The notes beneath the pieces were generated by a model. The model was not told where the DNA came from, ran no database searches, and worked only from the letters and a program-made list of their open reading frames with translations. The position numbers and the translations under genes were made by a program. From the NCBI GenBank assembly GCA_046302135.1, contig JBKCIQ010000094.1, positions 1 through 64,000 of the forward strand: a stretch of 64,000 bases of DNA. Reading direction: 5' to 3'. Of the stretch, positions 29,501 to 36,005 are shown in pieces (position 1 is the stretch's first letter; the number at the start of each line of letters is the position of its first letter). Source of the stretch: AM-1111 sp046302135. Lineage in GTDB: Bacteria > Bacteroidota > Bacteroidia > B-17B0 > Aurantibacillaceae.

Positions 29501-30594
29501 GCAGTAAAAGAGGATAATGAGGTTATAGTATACTTACTTGTGACAATATTATTTATAAAGTTATTTGCAATAACAAAATTATCACAATTTGCCGCACCCG
29601 TAATATTAATTCCGTAGGCTCCATAACCACCACTATTTGGCTGTAGAATGTCATGTATATTGTTTCTTAATACTTGTATACCAGAGTTAACTGTACCCAA
29701 TTCAATTCCAGTTATATTGGCAAAATATCCTGCACCTGTTACACTTACATCACCTACCCTAAGATCGTTGCCTTCAATTAACGCAGAGTTTATACCAGGA
29801 GTTGTAGAGGTGTTGGTTACAACAATTCCTCTTTGACCAATGTTATCTGCTGCAGTTGCAGAACCCAGAATATTAGCCAGAATTTTCAATCCGGTGTTGG
29901 TATATAGTGAGGATGCTCCGTTTGCAAAAATTCCCACGTAACAGCGACGTATTTCGTTATTCTGAATTGTTGTGTTAACGCTGGAATAAGCACCGGTTGT
30001 CATACTTGTAGTACTGTAATTTGACATATTAATACCGTAGTTTACGTTCGTTGCAGTAGCAGAAGCTCTAGCTCCAATAATGATACAATTTTTGACTGTA
30101 TTATTGTCGGCTCCATCTGCGCCCACAGTAGAATTTGAACTTAATCTTACACAAGTTACGCCTGTATTTGTGGAAGTAGCGGCTTGTATTGTAAGATTTC
30201 TTGCACCGGCAGTTGCAGGATCGTCACCATCTATTGTAACATTATCTGCACCGGATAGTTCTATAATGCCTCTGTTTGCTGTGGGAAGAGCCGCTGAGTT
30301 AATTACCCTATTTCCACCTGAAGGAATAATCAAAACTGATGTATAACTTGAGGGCGCTGTGCTTCGCAAAAGTGCTGTTGGAGCGGCTGGTTCAGTTGTA
30401 TTACCTGTCAAACTAATAGTGATTGCTCCCTGATGAGTTCCGGCATTAATAGCAGCGAAAGCGGCACTAACTGTCGTATACGTTCCTGTTAAGGTTCCGC
30501 CTGTGGCCGTTACGCTTACCTGTGCAATTAATGTTGAACAGGCTCCAAAAAACGTAAATAAACATAAGAATAAATTGGTAAATTGTCTTTTCAT
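23551..30594 (-). CDS. Giant T9SS-secreted surface adhesin with beta-helix and Ig-like repeats
   Basis: A 2347-residue exported protein. Signal peptide 1-25 (ends LIAQ). Residues about 50-535 form a right-handed parallel beta-helix rich in NNxI turns, ending at PDLGADEF. Ig/PKD-like repeats follow. A NIDO-like region lies near 830-1060 (PIGFNFNFFGTNF). A GEVED domain ends near 1471 (YGEAEDYVVTI). From about 1620 there are five LGxD repeats with YLWNDGSTNQT-like cores and two SASGA-type repeats, then two GGTFSG repeats. The last 80 residues are a T9SS type A sorting domain (YPNPNNGQFFIE, FKLTLSK). Surface attachment, gliding or biofilm roles are plausible but unproved. The C-terminal part closely matches the fragment at 2-457. 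Confidence 0.92.
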   Translation of the reverse strand: MKRQFTNLFLCLFTFFGACSTLIAQVSVTATGGTLTGTYTTVSAAFAAINAGTHQGAITISLTGNTTEPAAPTALLRSTAPSSYTSVLIIPSGGNRVINSAALPTANRGIIELSGADNVTIDGDDPATAGARNLTIQAATSTNTGVTCVRLSSNSTVGADGADNNTVKNCIIIGARASATATNVNYGINMSNYSTTSMTTGAYSSVNTTIQNNEIRRCYVGIFANGASSLYTNTGLKILANILGSATAADNIGQRGIVVTNTSTTPGINSALIEGNDLRVGDVSVTGAGYFANITGIELGTVNSGIQVLRNNIHDILQPNSGGYGAYGINITGAANCDNFVIANNFINNIVTSKYTITSLSSFTAYGIRVNAGATFMKVFHNTIVMNAAQTGTTANYTNYGFATTVTTPSISDFKNNIIINNNVGTGTYGVYINTTSSALTGAFNNNNYFVNSGNVGYYNGANQTTLAAWKTAINQDANALNTPVAFVSASDLHIDITNPGCMLLDGAGATGTNVAVDIDLQSRPTNPDLGADEFTLPACSGTPTFLATAISPTTAVCNSGNFTMSGALAVPASGYTYQWQSSSSPTGPFTNVTGAIGPIYNANAVNGTTYYQVVATCSVSGSSGTSSVVTASINPNPTIVLTPSNNGYFCGSGIQSITATGADTYTWSPAGTLDVTSGPVVNSTTSSSITYSVVGTNTTTGCFSNQTITVGPPSITIASSTPNFCGTGGNVNLTATSAVDPNMAYSWTNLTPSATLSSTSGSAVSATITETSNFQVNGTGSGAFTGCNSVQFVSIGVYPLPTASLTATPDQICPGGSTTINTGLSAGNFSVIGIPYVAKTAPGSAVTVATNGVASVPLSGGSLDDGGWSNIPIGFNFNFFGTNFSTISAGTNGLLMFGPVPGYGTASGQLGQYLFNTNPTACTVPGPNGTVFPNCNNPGNVIALMAADQYFGSGTAGSASSTMKYWTEGYAPNRVFIIEYSDVDACCGNLATGFTAQARLYETLGIVDIAVANKSNTNAATIGLQDVSKTIGAVAPGRQNFTTTIVTPETWRFIPPANYNTTWTATNTQGSSTIASGTNIFTQTLTPSESTNYSISYTNQTTGCTNTPGSAQVQMTVLPTTPPVGLNSIASASLVCVNANINLSTSYTGSTTGLTFQWQSSTDGGTTWNNIATANTPSTTVTQTVTTQYRCEIVSCGGTPGYSAPTTVNLQNPPAIAASASAANFCAPGGTPVLLTVTGTGVTYDWLPTAGLSATTGTSVSATPTSSTTYTITATDAIGCSNTTTISVNSSPQLIFSSSTATPSTICSGNNVNLSASAISGQPPAGYCVPSYANGTSFGDFIGLVQLGNINNPTAGAAAPYYTLFPASGVTTTTLTAGSTYTITLQAGSYTANDLAAFIDYNQNVVLDDLGEKLGETNDLGAAPAQTSFVFTVPATAINGPTILRVRELDGTGTPIDPCTNLSSYGEAEDYVVTITGGVDPQMTYSWSPATYLSSTTTSSTTATAMINSTSYVVTAASVSGCQVTDTINVTVNPSPSTPVVSGDTICSGNVVSLNSSTGTGTIGWYLTSSGGAPIATGSNFTSSALTSSTTYYVQDSTAAGCVSQRIPVGVTVNPTPIVSLGNDITQCGGAATLDAGNSGATYLWNNSQTTQTVSVTSSGSFNVLVTNQFNCSASDSVNVTINSIPLVNLGPNASYCANSFVLDAQNSGSTYLWNNGSTNQSITVSASGSYDVTVTSPQGCVGVDTISLTLASSPIVNLGVDTTLCGGGSVILDAQNAGSSFVWNDNTTASILFVSTSGTYWVDVTNSSNCTTRDSITVNIVASPTIALTGGSTLCFGDSATLSASGASSYVWSPANINGSSVNVSPTSSTTYTVTGTDVNGCTDNDTISLTVNPLPVLTALINDSAVCAGSTVSLSASGAQNYQWSPIASSGSNVNDTPTSSVTYTVIGTDANGCTSQSLLSVVVSPNPVVSLGSNIAACSGPILLDAANSGSTYLWNDNSTGQTLSVNNTGSYSVQVTDLNGCSGFDSITVTINSNPSVNLGNDTTVCSGSLSLDAANSGATYLWNDGSTNQTLPVSIGGQYFVTITYSGGCSASDTINIGINTLPLVNLSLTTSSVCANGSVVALAGESPAGGTFSGAGVSGSSFDPNGAVGNVAVIVYSFTDQNGCTGTTSDSISLIAPPSVSLVLGVDSACSADPVVNLSGESPIGGTFSGTSVTGNNFDPSVGFGTYLITYTFTDTVTGCSNNASQNFIVDVCAGNITSSLANVKVYPNPNNGQFFIETSGYNEKIVAEVFNAQGKLVHAEQFNSNYRNTVNLGEFSNGVYLLRLNQGSEFKFFKLTLSK

Positions 30595-30633
30595 TTTTAT
30601 CGATTTTAGTAGATTTTATAACATAAAGGGTTG

Positions 30634-30664
30634 CAAAGCTAAAATTTAAATTTAACTCAGTCAA
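30634..30664 (-). promoter_or_regulatory. Promoter of the giant adhesin gene
   Basis: On the minus strand TTG (30664-30662), 20 nt, TAGCTTTG (30641-30634) is a full match to the Bacteroidota promoter TTG-N19-21-TAnnTTTG. The predicted leader is about 30 nt to the ATG at 30594. Confidence 0.75.
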
Positions 30665-30765
30665 CACTTTCACAAAAAAAACACATTTCGGTTACAGTTT
30701 GTAATTAAACCTTAAAGAAACTATCAAAAACTATTTTTGTTAAAGGAGATGAATCAAATAATAAG

Positions 30766-30793
30766 AAAGCCCCACTTTCGTGAGGCTTTTTTT
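30766..30793 (-). terminator. Rho-independent terminator downstream of tRNA-Asp
   Basis: AAAGCCCCAC and GTGAGGCTTT form a stem with one mismatch and a TTTC loop. A, T-rich runs flank both sides, so it may act in both directions. It lies 29 nt beyond the 3' end of the tRNA, on the side facing the adhesin gene. Confidence 0.7.
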
Positions 30794-30821
30794 TGAAATA
30801 ATAGTATTTCTACAACTTCTG

Positions 30822-30895
30822 CGGACCGGACGGGACTCGAACCCGCGACCTCCGCCGTGACAGGGCGGCATTCTAACCAGCTGAACTACCGGTCC
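30822..30895 (-). tRNA. tRNA-Asp (GTC)
   Basis: The minus strand folds as a complete tRNA: acceptor GGACCGG pairing with CCGGTCC, D-arm with AGCTGGTTAGAA, anticodon loop CTGTCAC with anticodon GTC, and T-arm GCGGGTTCGAGTCCCGT. The discriminator base is G and a full CCA is not encoded. No integrase or repeat adjoins it, so it does not mark an island here. Confidence 0.96.
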
Positions 30896-30985
30896 AAAAA
30901 ATAAAGAACAATTTTAAAATTGGAATGCAAAAGTATAATTATTTTTCAGGATGACAAAATCAACGAATAAAATTATTAGATTTTT

Positions 30986-31327
30986 TTAATCTTCATGTTC
31001 TAATTCGGCCTTTAATGCACTAAGAAATAACTTCATTCTACTCAAAGTATCAATAACCTCTGTGTTTCGGGTAGCAATACTTCTATCTGTTTTTAATTTT
31101 TCTTTGGCACCTTGTAAAGTATAACCCTTTTCTTTTACGAAATGATAAATAAGTCTAATGTTTTCTATATCTTTTTTAGTAAAAAGACGATTACCCTTTT
31201 TATTCTTATGCGGCTTGAGTATCTCAAACTCCTTTTCCCAAAACCTAATCAATGAAGCGTTAACACTGAACATTTCAGCCACTTCACTAATAGTGTAATA
31301 AAGTTTCTCTTGAGACCCTTCTGACAT
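30986..31327 (-). CDS. MerR family transcriptional regulator
   Basis: A 113-residue protein consisting of an N-terminal MerR-type winged helix-turn-helix (YYTISEVAEMFSVNASLIRFWEKEF, residues about 10-34, and GNRLFTKKDIENIRLIY). A helical dimerisation segment of about 40 residues follows. There is no metal- or ligand-binding domain, so its signal is unknown. This small form is strongly conserved across Bacteroidota as a single-copy gene, often near a zinc metalloprotease or LemA gene; neither is here. It stands alone between tRNA-Asp and a T9SS protein gene. Confidence 0.9.
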   Translation of the reverse strand: MSEGSQEKLYYTISEVAEMFSVNASLIRFWEKEFEILKPHKNKKGNRLFTKKDIENIRLIYHFVKEKGYTLQGAKEKLKTDRSIATRNTEVIDTLSRMKLFLSALKAELEHED

Positions 31328-31411
31328 AAATCAAAATTAATCCCACAAAAATTTAAATCAAATACCACTTAAATAGGAGTTTTTAAAAAAACTAGGGTAT
31401 TTATAAACAAA

Positions 31412-33052
31412 TTACTCTACTAAAAATGTACCCAAGGAAAAATTTCCTACAATGTCTTTTGCGTTATAAAAATAAATTCCACCTTCTAATTTTTTAGAAA
31501 GTTTTACCTTTTTCGTGTCCTTAACTTCCACTGAATAAACAATTCTACCCAGGTTATCAAATACCTCTAATGTCCATTGTTGCGCAGATGTTTCAAAAAC
31601 AATCAAGCTGTTTTCATTTACAGGATTTGGGTAACAGGCAGAATATTTTTTTGTTTTTACCTGTTCAAATATCCCGACAGCAGATCCGTTTCCATACAAA
31701 TGATGTGCATAAATATCGAAATCTGCAAGATTTCTCTTGTCTTGAAAAGTAAATATTGAGCCGCCATTTCCATCATATACATTCTTTGGACTCATTTGGT
31801 TAGCGGTAGCATTTCCAACTTTTTCACCTCCCGATGTCCATAATATATTTCCTGATGCATTTACCCTCTGCCCCATTACGTTCCAATCACCCAATGTCGA
31901 ATCCTGCCATGTTACAATTACTCCACCTGAACCATCTTCGCACAAATTAGGATTTATACCGTTTCCAATTAATATTCCATTGCTTGTCCATTGTGCCGCT
32001 CCCGAGGGATTCAACATCTGCATATAAACCTGTGAAGCCCCCCCACCGGCCCTTCCATCTTTCCAAGCAATTATTGCTCCGTTAACTCCTCCTTTGGTTG
32101 AAATCTCGACCGCACTTTGTGAAGATCCAATAAGTGTACAAACCCCAACTCCTCCTGCATTCCATTGGGCCGCTCCACTTGAATTGATTCGCTGGGCAAA
32201 AACATCATAATCATTAGAATTTCTGTTGTCTTGCCAAGCTATTATCGCTCCTCCTGCACCATCAGGCTCAATTTTAGGGTTTGACTGATTACCCGGAAAT
32301 GATGAAACCAAAACTCCGTTATTAGTCCAAGCGATATTACCTGTGGCGTCAATACGCTGCGCGTATATATCATAATCTCCAAACCTTTTATCCATCCACG
32401 TGATGATACAACCTCCAGATCCATCTACCTCTATTTTTGCATTGATTTGCTTGTCCAATGCTGTACAAACTGCAAGTCCGCCTGCAGGTAGTAATTGGTT
32501 ACCATTAGCATCCAAATGCTGAGCATATAGATCATAAAAACCCGCTACAGAATCAGTCCAGACAAAATATGCACCACCGCTAAGATCCGGAACACTTTTT
32601 ACATCCTGCTGATTTAACGCTTTTACACAAACAGGTACGCCATTACTTGCCCATTGTGTGTATCCTATTGAATCTACTTTCTGTGCATAAATATCCCAAT
32701 TTCCGTTTCTTGCATCAGACCAGGAAATAATTGCACTCGAATTAGTAGCCTGTGATATAGAAACGTTTCTTTGATCAAAAATATTGGAACAAATATTAAC
32801 ACCATTAGGTGTCCATTTTGCAAAGCCATTTTTATCAATTCTTTGAACATAAATGTCAGCAAAAGAAAGATTACTCCTGAAATCTTCCCACGTTATAAAT
32901 GCACCACCAAAACCATCTGAGACAAGTCTAACTTCTTGCTGATCCAGAATTGCGGTAGATACAGGTGTATTAACCAATGAATTGATGTCCCACTGGGCGT
33001 TTACCGAAAAAACAGAAATTAAGGCTAAAACTGAGAGTATTTTTGATTTCAT
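31412..33052 (-). CDS. T9SS type A sorting domain protein with WEDxR repeats
   Basis: A 546-residue secreted protein. The signal peptide ends near SVFSVNAQ. Residues about 25-450 are eight or so repeats of about 50 residues. Each has ISWSDARNGNWDIYAQKVD-type strands (D-I-Y-A-Q-R-I-D, then W-x-x-x-G-V-x-V-C), a pattern expected of a beta-propeller. The last 80 residues are a T9SS sorting domain (YPNPVNENSLIVF, GGIYFYNA, FLVE). It is only distantly similar to the sorting domains of the two adhesin paralogues. The function is not known; related proteins are abundant exported surface proteins in Bacteroidota. A -7 element lies at 33103-33110. Confidence 0.9.
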   Translation of the reverse strand: MKSKILSVLALISVFSVNAQWDINSLVNTPVSTAILDQQEVRLVSDGFGGAFITWEDFRSNLSFADIYVQRIDKNGFAKWTPNGVNICSNIFDQRNVSISQATNSSAIISWSDARNGNWDIYAQKVDSIGYTQWASNGVPVCVKALNQQDVKSVPDLSGGAYFVWTDSVAGFYDLYAQHLDANGNQLLPAGGLAVCTALDKQINAKIEVDGSGGCIITWMDKRFGDYDIYAQRIDATGNIAWTNNGVLVSSFPGNQSNPKIEPDGAGGAIIAWQDNRNSNDYDVFAQRINSSGAAQWNAGGVGVCTLIGSSQSAVEISTKGGVNGAIIAWKDGRAGGGASQVYMQMLNPSGAAQWTSNGILIGNGINPNLCEDGSGGVIVTWQDSTLGDWNVMGQRVNASGNILWTSGGEKVGNATANQMSPKNVYDGNGGSIFTFQDKRNLADFDIYAHHLYGNGSAVGIFEQVKTKKYSACYPNPVNENSLIVFETSAQQWTLEVFDNLGRIVYSVEVKDTKKVKLSKKLEGGIYFYNAKDIVGNFSLGTFLVE

Positions 33053-33102
33053 ATATGTTTAAAGTGTTTAATTAATTAGAAATGTTTAATAAAAGCATAA
33101 AT

Positions 33103-33110
33103 CAAATTTA
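33103..33110 (-). promoter_or_regulatory. Promoter -7 element for the repeat-rich T9SS gene
   Basis: On the minus strand TAAATTTG matches TAnnTTTG, giving a leader of roughly 45 nt to the ATG at 33052. The nearest TTG is only 12 nt upstream, so no -33 element is assigned. Confidence 0.45.
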
Positions 33111-33183
33111 ACGATAACGTAACAAATAAACTATAAATTTGTTTTTAAAATGGGTATTTTATAAAAAAATATTCCGTAAGATT

Positions 33184-34044
33184 TTAATTACCAATCTTGG
33201 AAATAAATTCCTCAAATTCAATTCCTTTCATGAATTGATCTGAGTAAACATATTGTTTGATCAAATCTGCCCATTTTTTATGATTGTAACGTTCATCTAA
33301 CAATTTATAAGAGAATGGTTTTCCAAAATGTATTTTTACGGTATTTCCCTTTTGCCTAAACATTTCATCCGGCAAAAACAACATTTCGAAATTGGCTTTA
33401 ATACCAAGATTTATCCTAAGGTTTGCAAAACGATAAAAAAACCTAGAATTTTCTCCCTGTATGTAAACAGGTACTATATCTCGCTTGTGATCAATTGCCT
33501 GGGTTACAAAGCCCTTTCTCCAAGGTAAATCCATAATTTTTCCATCAATTTTTCTGGATACCAAACCTGAAGGAAAAAATATAACCGCATCGTTAGCCAA
33601 AAGATGACTTTCCATGATACGCAAAGATTTAGCAGAGGTCGTTGAAATCTTGTTTACTCCAATAAATACATCGCCATAATTTTTTAAATTCTTCAAGATA
33701 TCATTTACAACAAACTTGGTGTCCTTTCTTATGTCTCCCACTGCCTTAACCAGAGACATTCCGTCTAATCCACCAAGTGGATGATTTGCCGCTATTATTA
33801 CACCTCCTGTTGAAGGCACCAGATGCTCATTAATTGTTTCAATTTTTACCCCCAACAATTCCAAAGCTCTGGCATTGTATTCTAAACCGTAGTGATCTTT
33901 GATACGGTTCATGATAAAATTTATATCCTCTTCATGAAGTTTTTTCCTAAGCCAACTGAAAATAAAACCAGGAAGCCATCTTTTTAATTTTGGGGCCCGG
34001 TCTGTAATGATCTTATCTACATCTATAAACTTGATCTCTTCCAT
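33184..34044 (-). CDS. Lysophospholipid acyltransferase family protein
   Basis: A 286-residue PlsC-like acyltransferase that would transfer a fatty acyl group to a lipid hydroxyl at the membrane. The active-site block is ANHPLGGLDGMSL near residues 88-100, an HX5D spacing rather than the HX4D of classical PlsC. FFPSGLVSRK near 157-166 corresponds to the glycerol-binding block. This variant is found in OlsA/GlsA-like O-acyltransferases for ornithine or glycine lipids in Bacteroidota, so a GlsA-like role is a good alternative to lysophosphatidate acylation. No glsB gene is adjacent. The ATG comes immediately after the lpxD stop codon, so the two genes form an operon. Confidence 0.85.
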   Translation of the reverse strand: MEEIKFIDVDKIITDRAPKLKRWLPGFIFSWLRKKLHEEDINFIMNRIKDHYGLEYNARALELLGVKIETINEHLVPSTGGVIIAANHPLGGLDGMSLVKAVGDIRKDTKFVVNDILKNLKNYGDVFIGVNKISTTSAKSLRIMESHLLANDAVIFFPSGLVSRKIDGKIMDLPWRKGFVTQAIDHKRDIVPVYIQGENSRFFYRFANLRINLGIKANFEMLFLPDEMFRQKGNTVKIHFGKPFSYKLLDERYNHKKWADLIKQYVYSDQFMKGIEFEEFISKIGN

Positions 34045-35103
34045 TTAGGTTTTTTCACCTTCAGCAGAGGATAGTTTTTTAATTTCTTTTTCGATTAAAC
34101 CCAATCTATCATAAAACTTTTGAAGATTTCTGAAATGAATATAACATCTCTTGTACTCCCCAATTGGAAAAGCCGGAGAACCCTGCAGAATCTCTCCTTC
34201 TTTATCTATTGTAGACTGAACACCTGATTGACCTGCAATTTTAACTCCATCCGCAATCTTGATGTGTCCAACTATACCTGCCTGACCTCCAACCATTACA
34301 TTCTTGCCTACCTTGGACGACCCTGCTATAAAAACTCCACCTGCAAGTACGGTATTCTCACCCACCTCAACATTGTGAGCAATTTGAATAAGATTGTCCA
34401 GCTTCGCCCCTTTGCGGATGATGGTAGATCCCATTGTCGCACGATCAACAGATGTATTGGATCCAATTTCAACATGATCTTCGATAATAACATTTCCTAT
34501 CTGAGGAACCTTTCTGTAATTGTTATCTGAATTTGGTGCGAAGCCAAAACCATCACTTCCAATTACAGTTGACGCATGAATGGTGCAGCTTTTACCAATA
34601 TGACAATCGTGATAAATTTTTACTCCCGAATATAAAACCGTATCATCGCCAACAGTTGAATTGTCTCCTATATAACAATGAGGATAAATCTTCACATTAT
34701 TTCCAATCTTCACATTATTTCCAACGTATGCAAATGCACCAAGGTAACAACCTGTACCCATAGACGCACTTGATGAAATAAATGAGGGTTGTTCAATGCC
34801 ACTTTTATTTGAGACAAATTGATTGTAAAACTCCATTAGCGTTGCAAAACTTCCATAAGCATCTTCAACCCTAATCAGGGTACAAGTTGATTTCAATTCC
34901 CTCTCCGCCTTAAAAGTTTTATTTACGATTACAATTGATGCATCTGTATCATAGATGAAAGGAGTGTATTTGGGATTTGCAAGAAAAGTCAACATACCTT
35001 GTTTCCCTTCTTCAATTTTACAAATACCTCCTACCGCAATCTGCTCATCTCCCTCAACGGTACCTTGGAGCATTTCAGCGATTTGCTTGGCTGTAAACTT
35101 CAT
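34045..35103 (-). CDS. lpxD: UDP-3-O-acylglucosamine N-acyltransferase LpxD
   Basis: A 352-residue trimeric acyltransferase of lipid A synthesis that adds the N-linked hydroxyacyl chain to UDP-3-O-acylglucosamine in the cytoplasm. The N-terminal uridine-binding domain is about residues 1-100. A left-handed beta-helix of hexapeptide repeats follows, with the general-base histidine in LIQIAHNVEVGE and the conserved VGSDGFGFAP motif (here IGSDGFGFAP). The C-terminal helix begins near YKRCYIHFRNLQKF. ATG at 35103 is chosen over the GTG at 35109. The gene is not next to lpxA or lpxC as in many genomes, but pairs with an acyltransferase. Confidence 0.95.
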   Translation of the reverse strand: MKFTAKQIAEMLQGTVEGDEQIAVGGICKIEEGKQGMLTFLANPKYTPFIYDTDASIVIVNKTFKAERELKSTCTLIRVEDAYGSFATLMEFYNQFVSNKSGIEQPSFISSSASMGTGCYLGAFAYVGNNVKIGNNVKIYPHCYIGDNSTVGDDTVLYSGVKIYHDCHIGKSCTIHASTVIGSDGFGFAPNSDNNYRKVPQIGNVIIEDHVEIGSNTSVDRATMGSTIIRKGAKLDNLIQIAHNVEVGENTVLAGGVFIAGSSKVGKNVMVGGQAGIVGHIKIADGVKIAGQSGVQSTIDKEGEILQGSPAFPIGEYKRCYIHFRNLQKFYDRLGLIEKEIKKLSSAEGEKT

Positions 35104-35216
35104 TACCACAAAAATAATTATTTACTACAATCCTTAATACAAGGATTGAAAGAAATGCAAACATGCAGAACTTAATTACCTAAATTAAGGTACTATGAAC
35201 CTGTTGAGCAGAAAAA

Positions 35217-35615
35217 TCAACCATTGTAAAATATTGGATCGCCAACCAATGGAGTCAGATCTGCTCTAAACTTATGGATAAAAGCACTTTCTATTGAGGT
35301 TGCAGGTGGAAATGCCTTCGCAACCTTTTCTACCACACGCAAAGCTGTTAGTTTTAATTCAGGACTTAAATAATGGCTATTGTTGCGAAATTCCCTCATC
35401 GCCCAACCATAAATTGTATCTGCATCCAACTTATCTTTTTCCAATAGCTTAAAAGAAATAGATGAAATAGTAAAATTTTCATCGTGCCTTTTTATTTCTT
35501 CAGATACAATTTCTTCCCATTTTAATTTTTCTTCAGGTTGAATTTTACCATCAGCAAAAGCAATAACGTAGGCCATCATTCCAATGGCGTCATGAAGGTT
35601 TTCATTTGGACTCAT
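35217..35615 (-). CDS. TerB-like protein
   Basis: A 132-residue helical protein. YVIAFADGKIQPEEKLKWEEIV near residues 16-37 resembles the acidic metal-binding helix pair of the TerB (tellurite resistance) family. The length fits a single TerB domain. TerB proteins are thought to link membrane stress responses to metal or calcium binding, but no precise role is known. A TerC-family gene lies at 52328-53143, too far for an operon. The family assignment is moderate. About 50 nt upstream is a strong terminator of a possible leader transcript. Confidence 0.6.
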   Translation of the reverse strand: MSPNENLHDAIGMMAYVIAFADGKIQPEEKLKWEEIVSEEIKRHDENFTISSISFKLLEKDKLDADTIYGWAMREFRNNSHYLSPELKLTALRVVEKVAKAFPPATSIESAFIHKFRADLTPLVGDPIFYNG

Positions 35616-35664
35616 TTTTTTCTTTAAAATTAAAGTTTACTCCTTTTACGAAATATGATATCTG

Positions 35665-35694
35665 TCAAAAAAAGGCAGGTTTAAAACCTGCCTT
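35665..35694 (-). terminator. Rho-independent terminator of the candidate small RNA or leader
   Basis: On the minus strand AAGGCAGG and CCTGCCTT flank the loop TTTTAAA and are followed by a run of seven T. This is a strong, compact terminator about 70 nt after a -7 element and 50 nt before the TerB-like gene. Confidence 0.85.
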
Positions 35695-35762
35695 CGGGAA
35701 AATAACGAGTTTATTCAACCCTTCTAATCCTCCACCCGGTCAGGAATACACCTGTACGGGAA
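35665..35762 (-). ncRNA. Candidate structured small RNA or attenuator leader
   Basis: On the minus strand an exact -7 element (TATTTTTG, 35775-35768) is followed by about 98 nt ending in a strong terminator. Early in the transcript CCCG-TA-CAGG, loop TGTATT, CCTG-AC-CGGG forms a compact hairpin. A purine-rich stretch GGTGGAGGATTAGAAGGG comes next, then a linker. A short open frame (GTG start near 35785) would encode a 24-residue peptide ending TGWRIRRVE just before the linker, so a leader peptide is an alternative. It lies between the paaABC terminator and the TerB-like gene. Existence is inferred; the family is not recognised. Confidence 0.42.
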
Positions 35763-35767
35763 TGAAT

Positions 35768-35775
35768 CAAAAATA
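35768..35775 (-). promoter_or_regulatory. -7 element for the candidate small RNA
   Basis: Minus strand TATTTTTG fits TAnnTTTG; no TTG at the standard distance. It would start RNA near 35762. Confidence 0.35.
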
Positions 35776-35956
35776 ATGCAACCACATTCAGAAAAAAATG
35801 ACAATAAGCTAAAATAAATATGACTTAAGTTCTCTGAATATATTCGAAATAAAATCTAATTAATGATGAAAAATCTCCTCAAGAATATTTTACTCAGTTG
35901 GGCATATTTATTTCAAAAGTAAAATTGGATTTTTATAGTTTTATCTGTAAAATTCT

Positions 35957-35989
35957 AAAAGGGGAATGTCAGTGGGGGACATTCCCTTT
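35957..35989 (-). terminator. Terminator of the paaABC operon
   Basis: GGGAATGTC and GACATTCCC, with flanking A/T pairs, form a stem of about 12 bp with a G-rich loop. On the minus strand it is followed by TTTTAGAATTTT. It begins about 16 nt after the paaC stop codon. Confidence 0.8.
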
Positions 35990-36005
35990 ATTTATTAAAA
36001 TATAT

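Noticed and set aside
29000..30350. Several plus-strand open frames of 60-90 codons inside the adhesin gene
   Set aside because: They lie wholly within a long, clearly coding minus-strand frame with normal codon pattern and have no promoter or family match; they are antisense shadows.
30822..30895. tRNA-Asp as an integration site for a genomic island
   Set aside because: No integrase, no partial tRNA repeat and no change of base composition are seen near it.
33133..33140. Plus-strand TAAATTTG as a promoter
   Set aside because: There is no plus-strand gene downstream; such 8-mers occur by chance in AT-rich intergenic DNA.
33750..33790. HX5D motif in the acyltransferase as a broken active site
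   Set aside because: The spacing is shared by known OlsA/GlsA-like O-acyltransferase families, so it is a family form and not damage.
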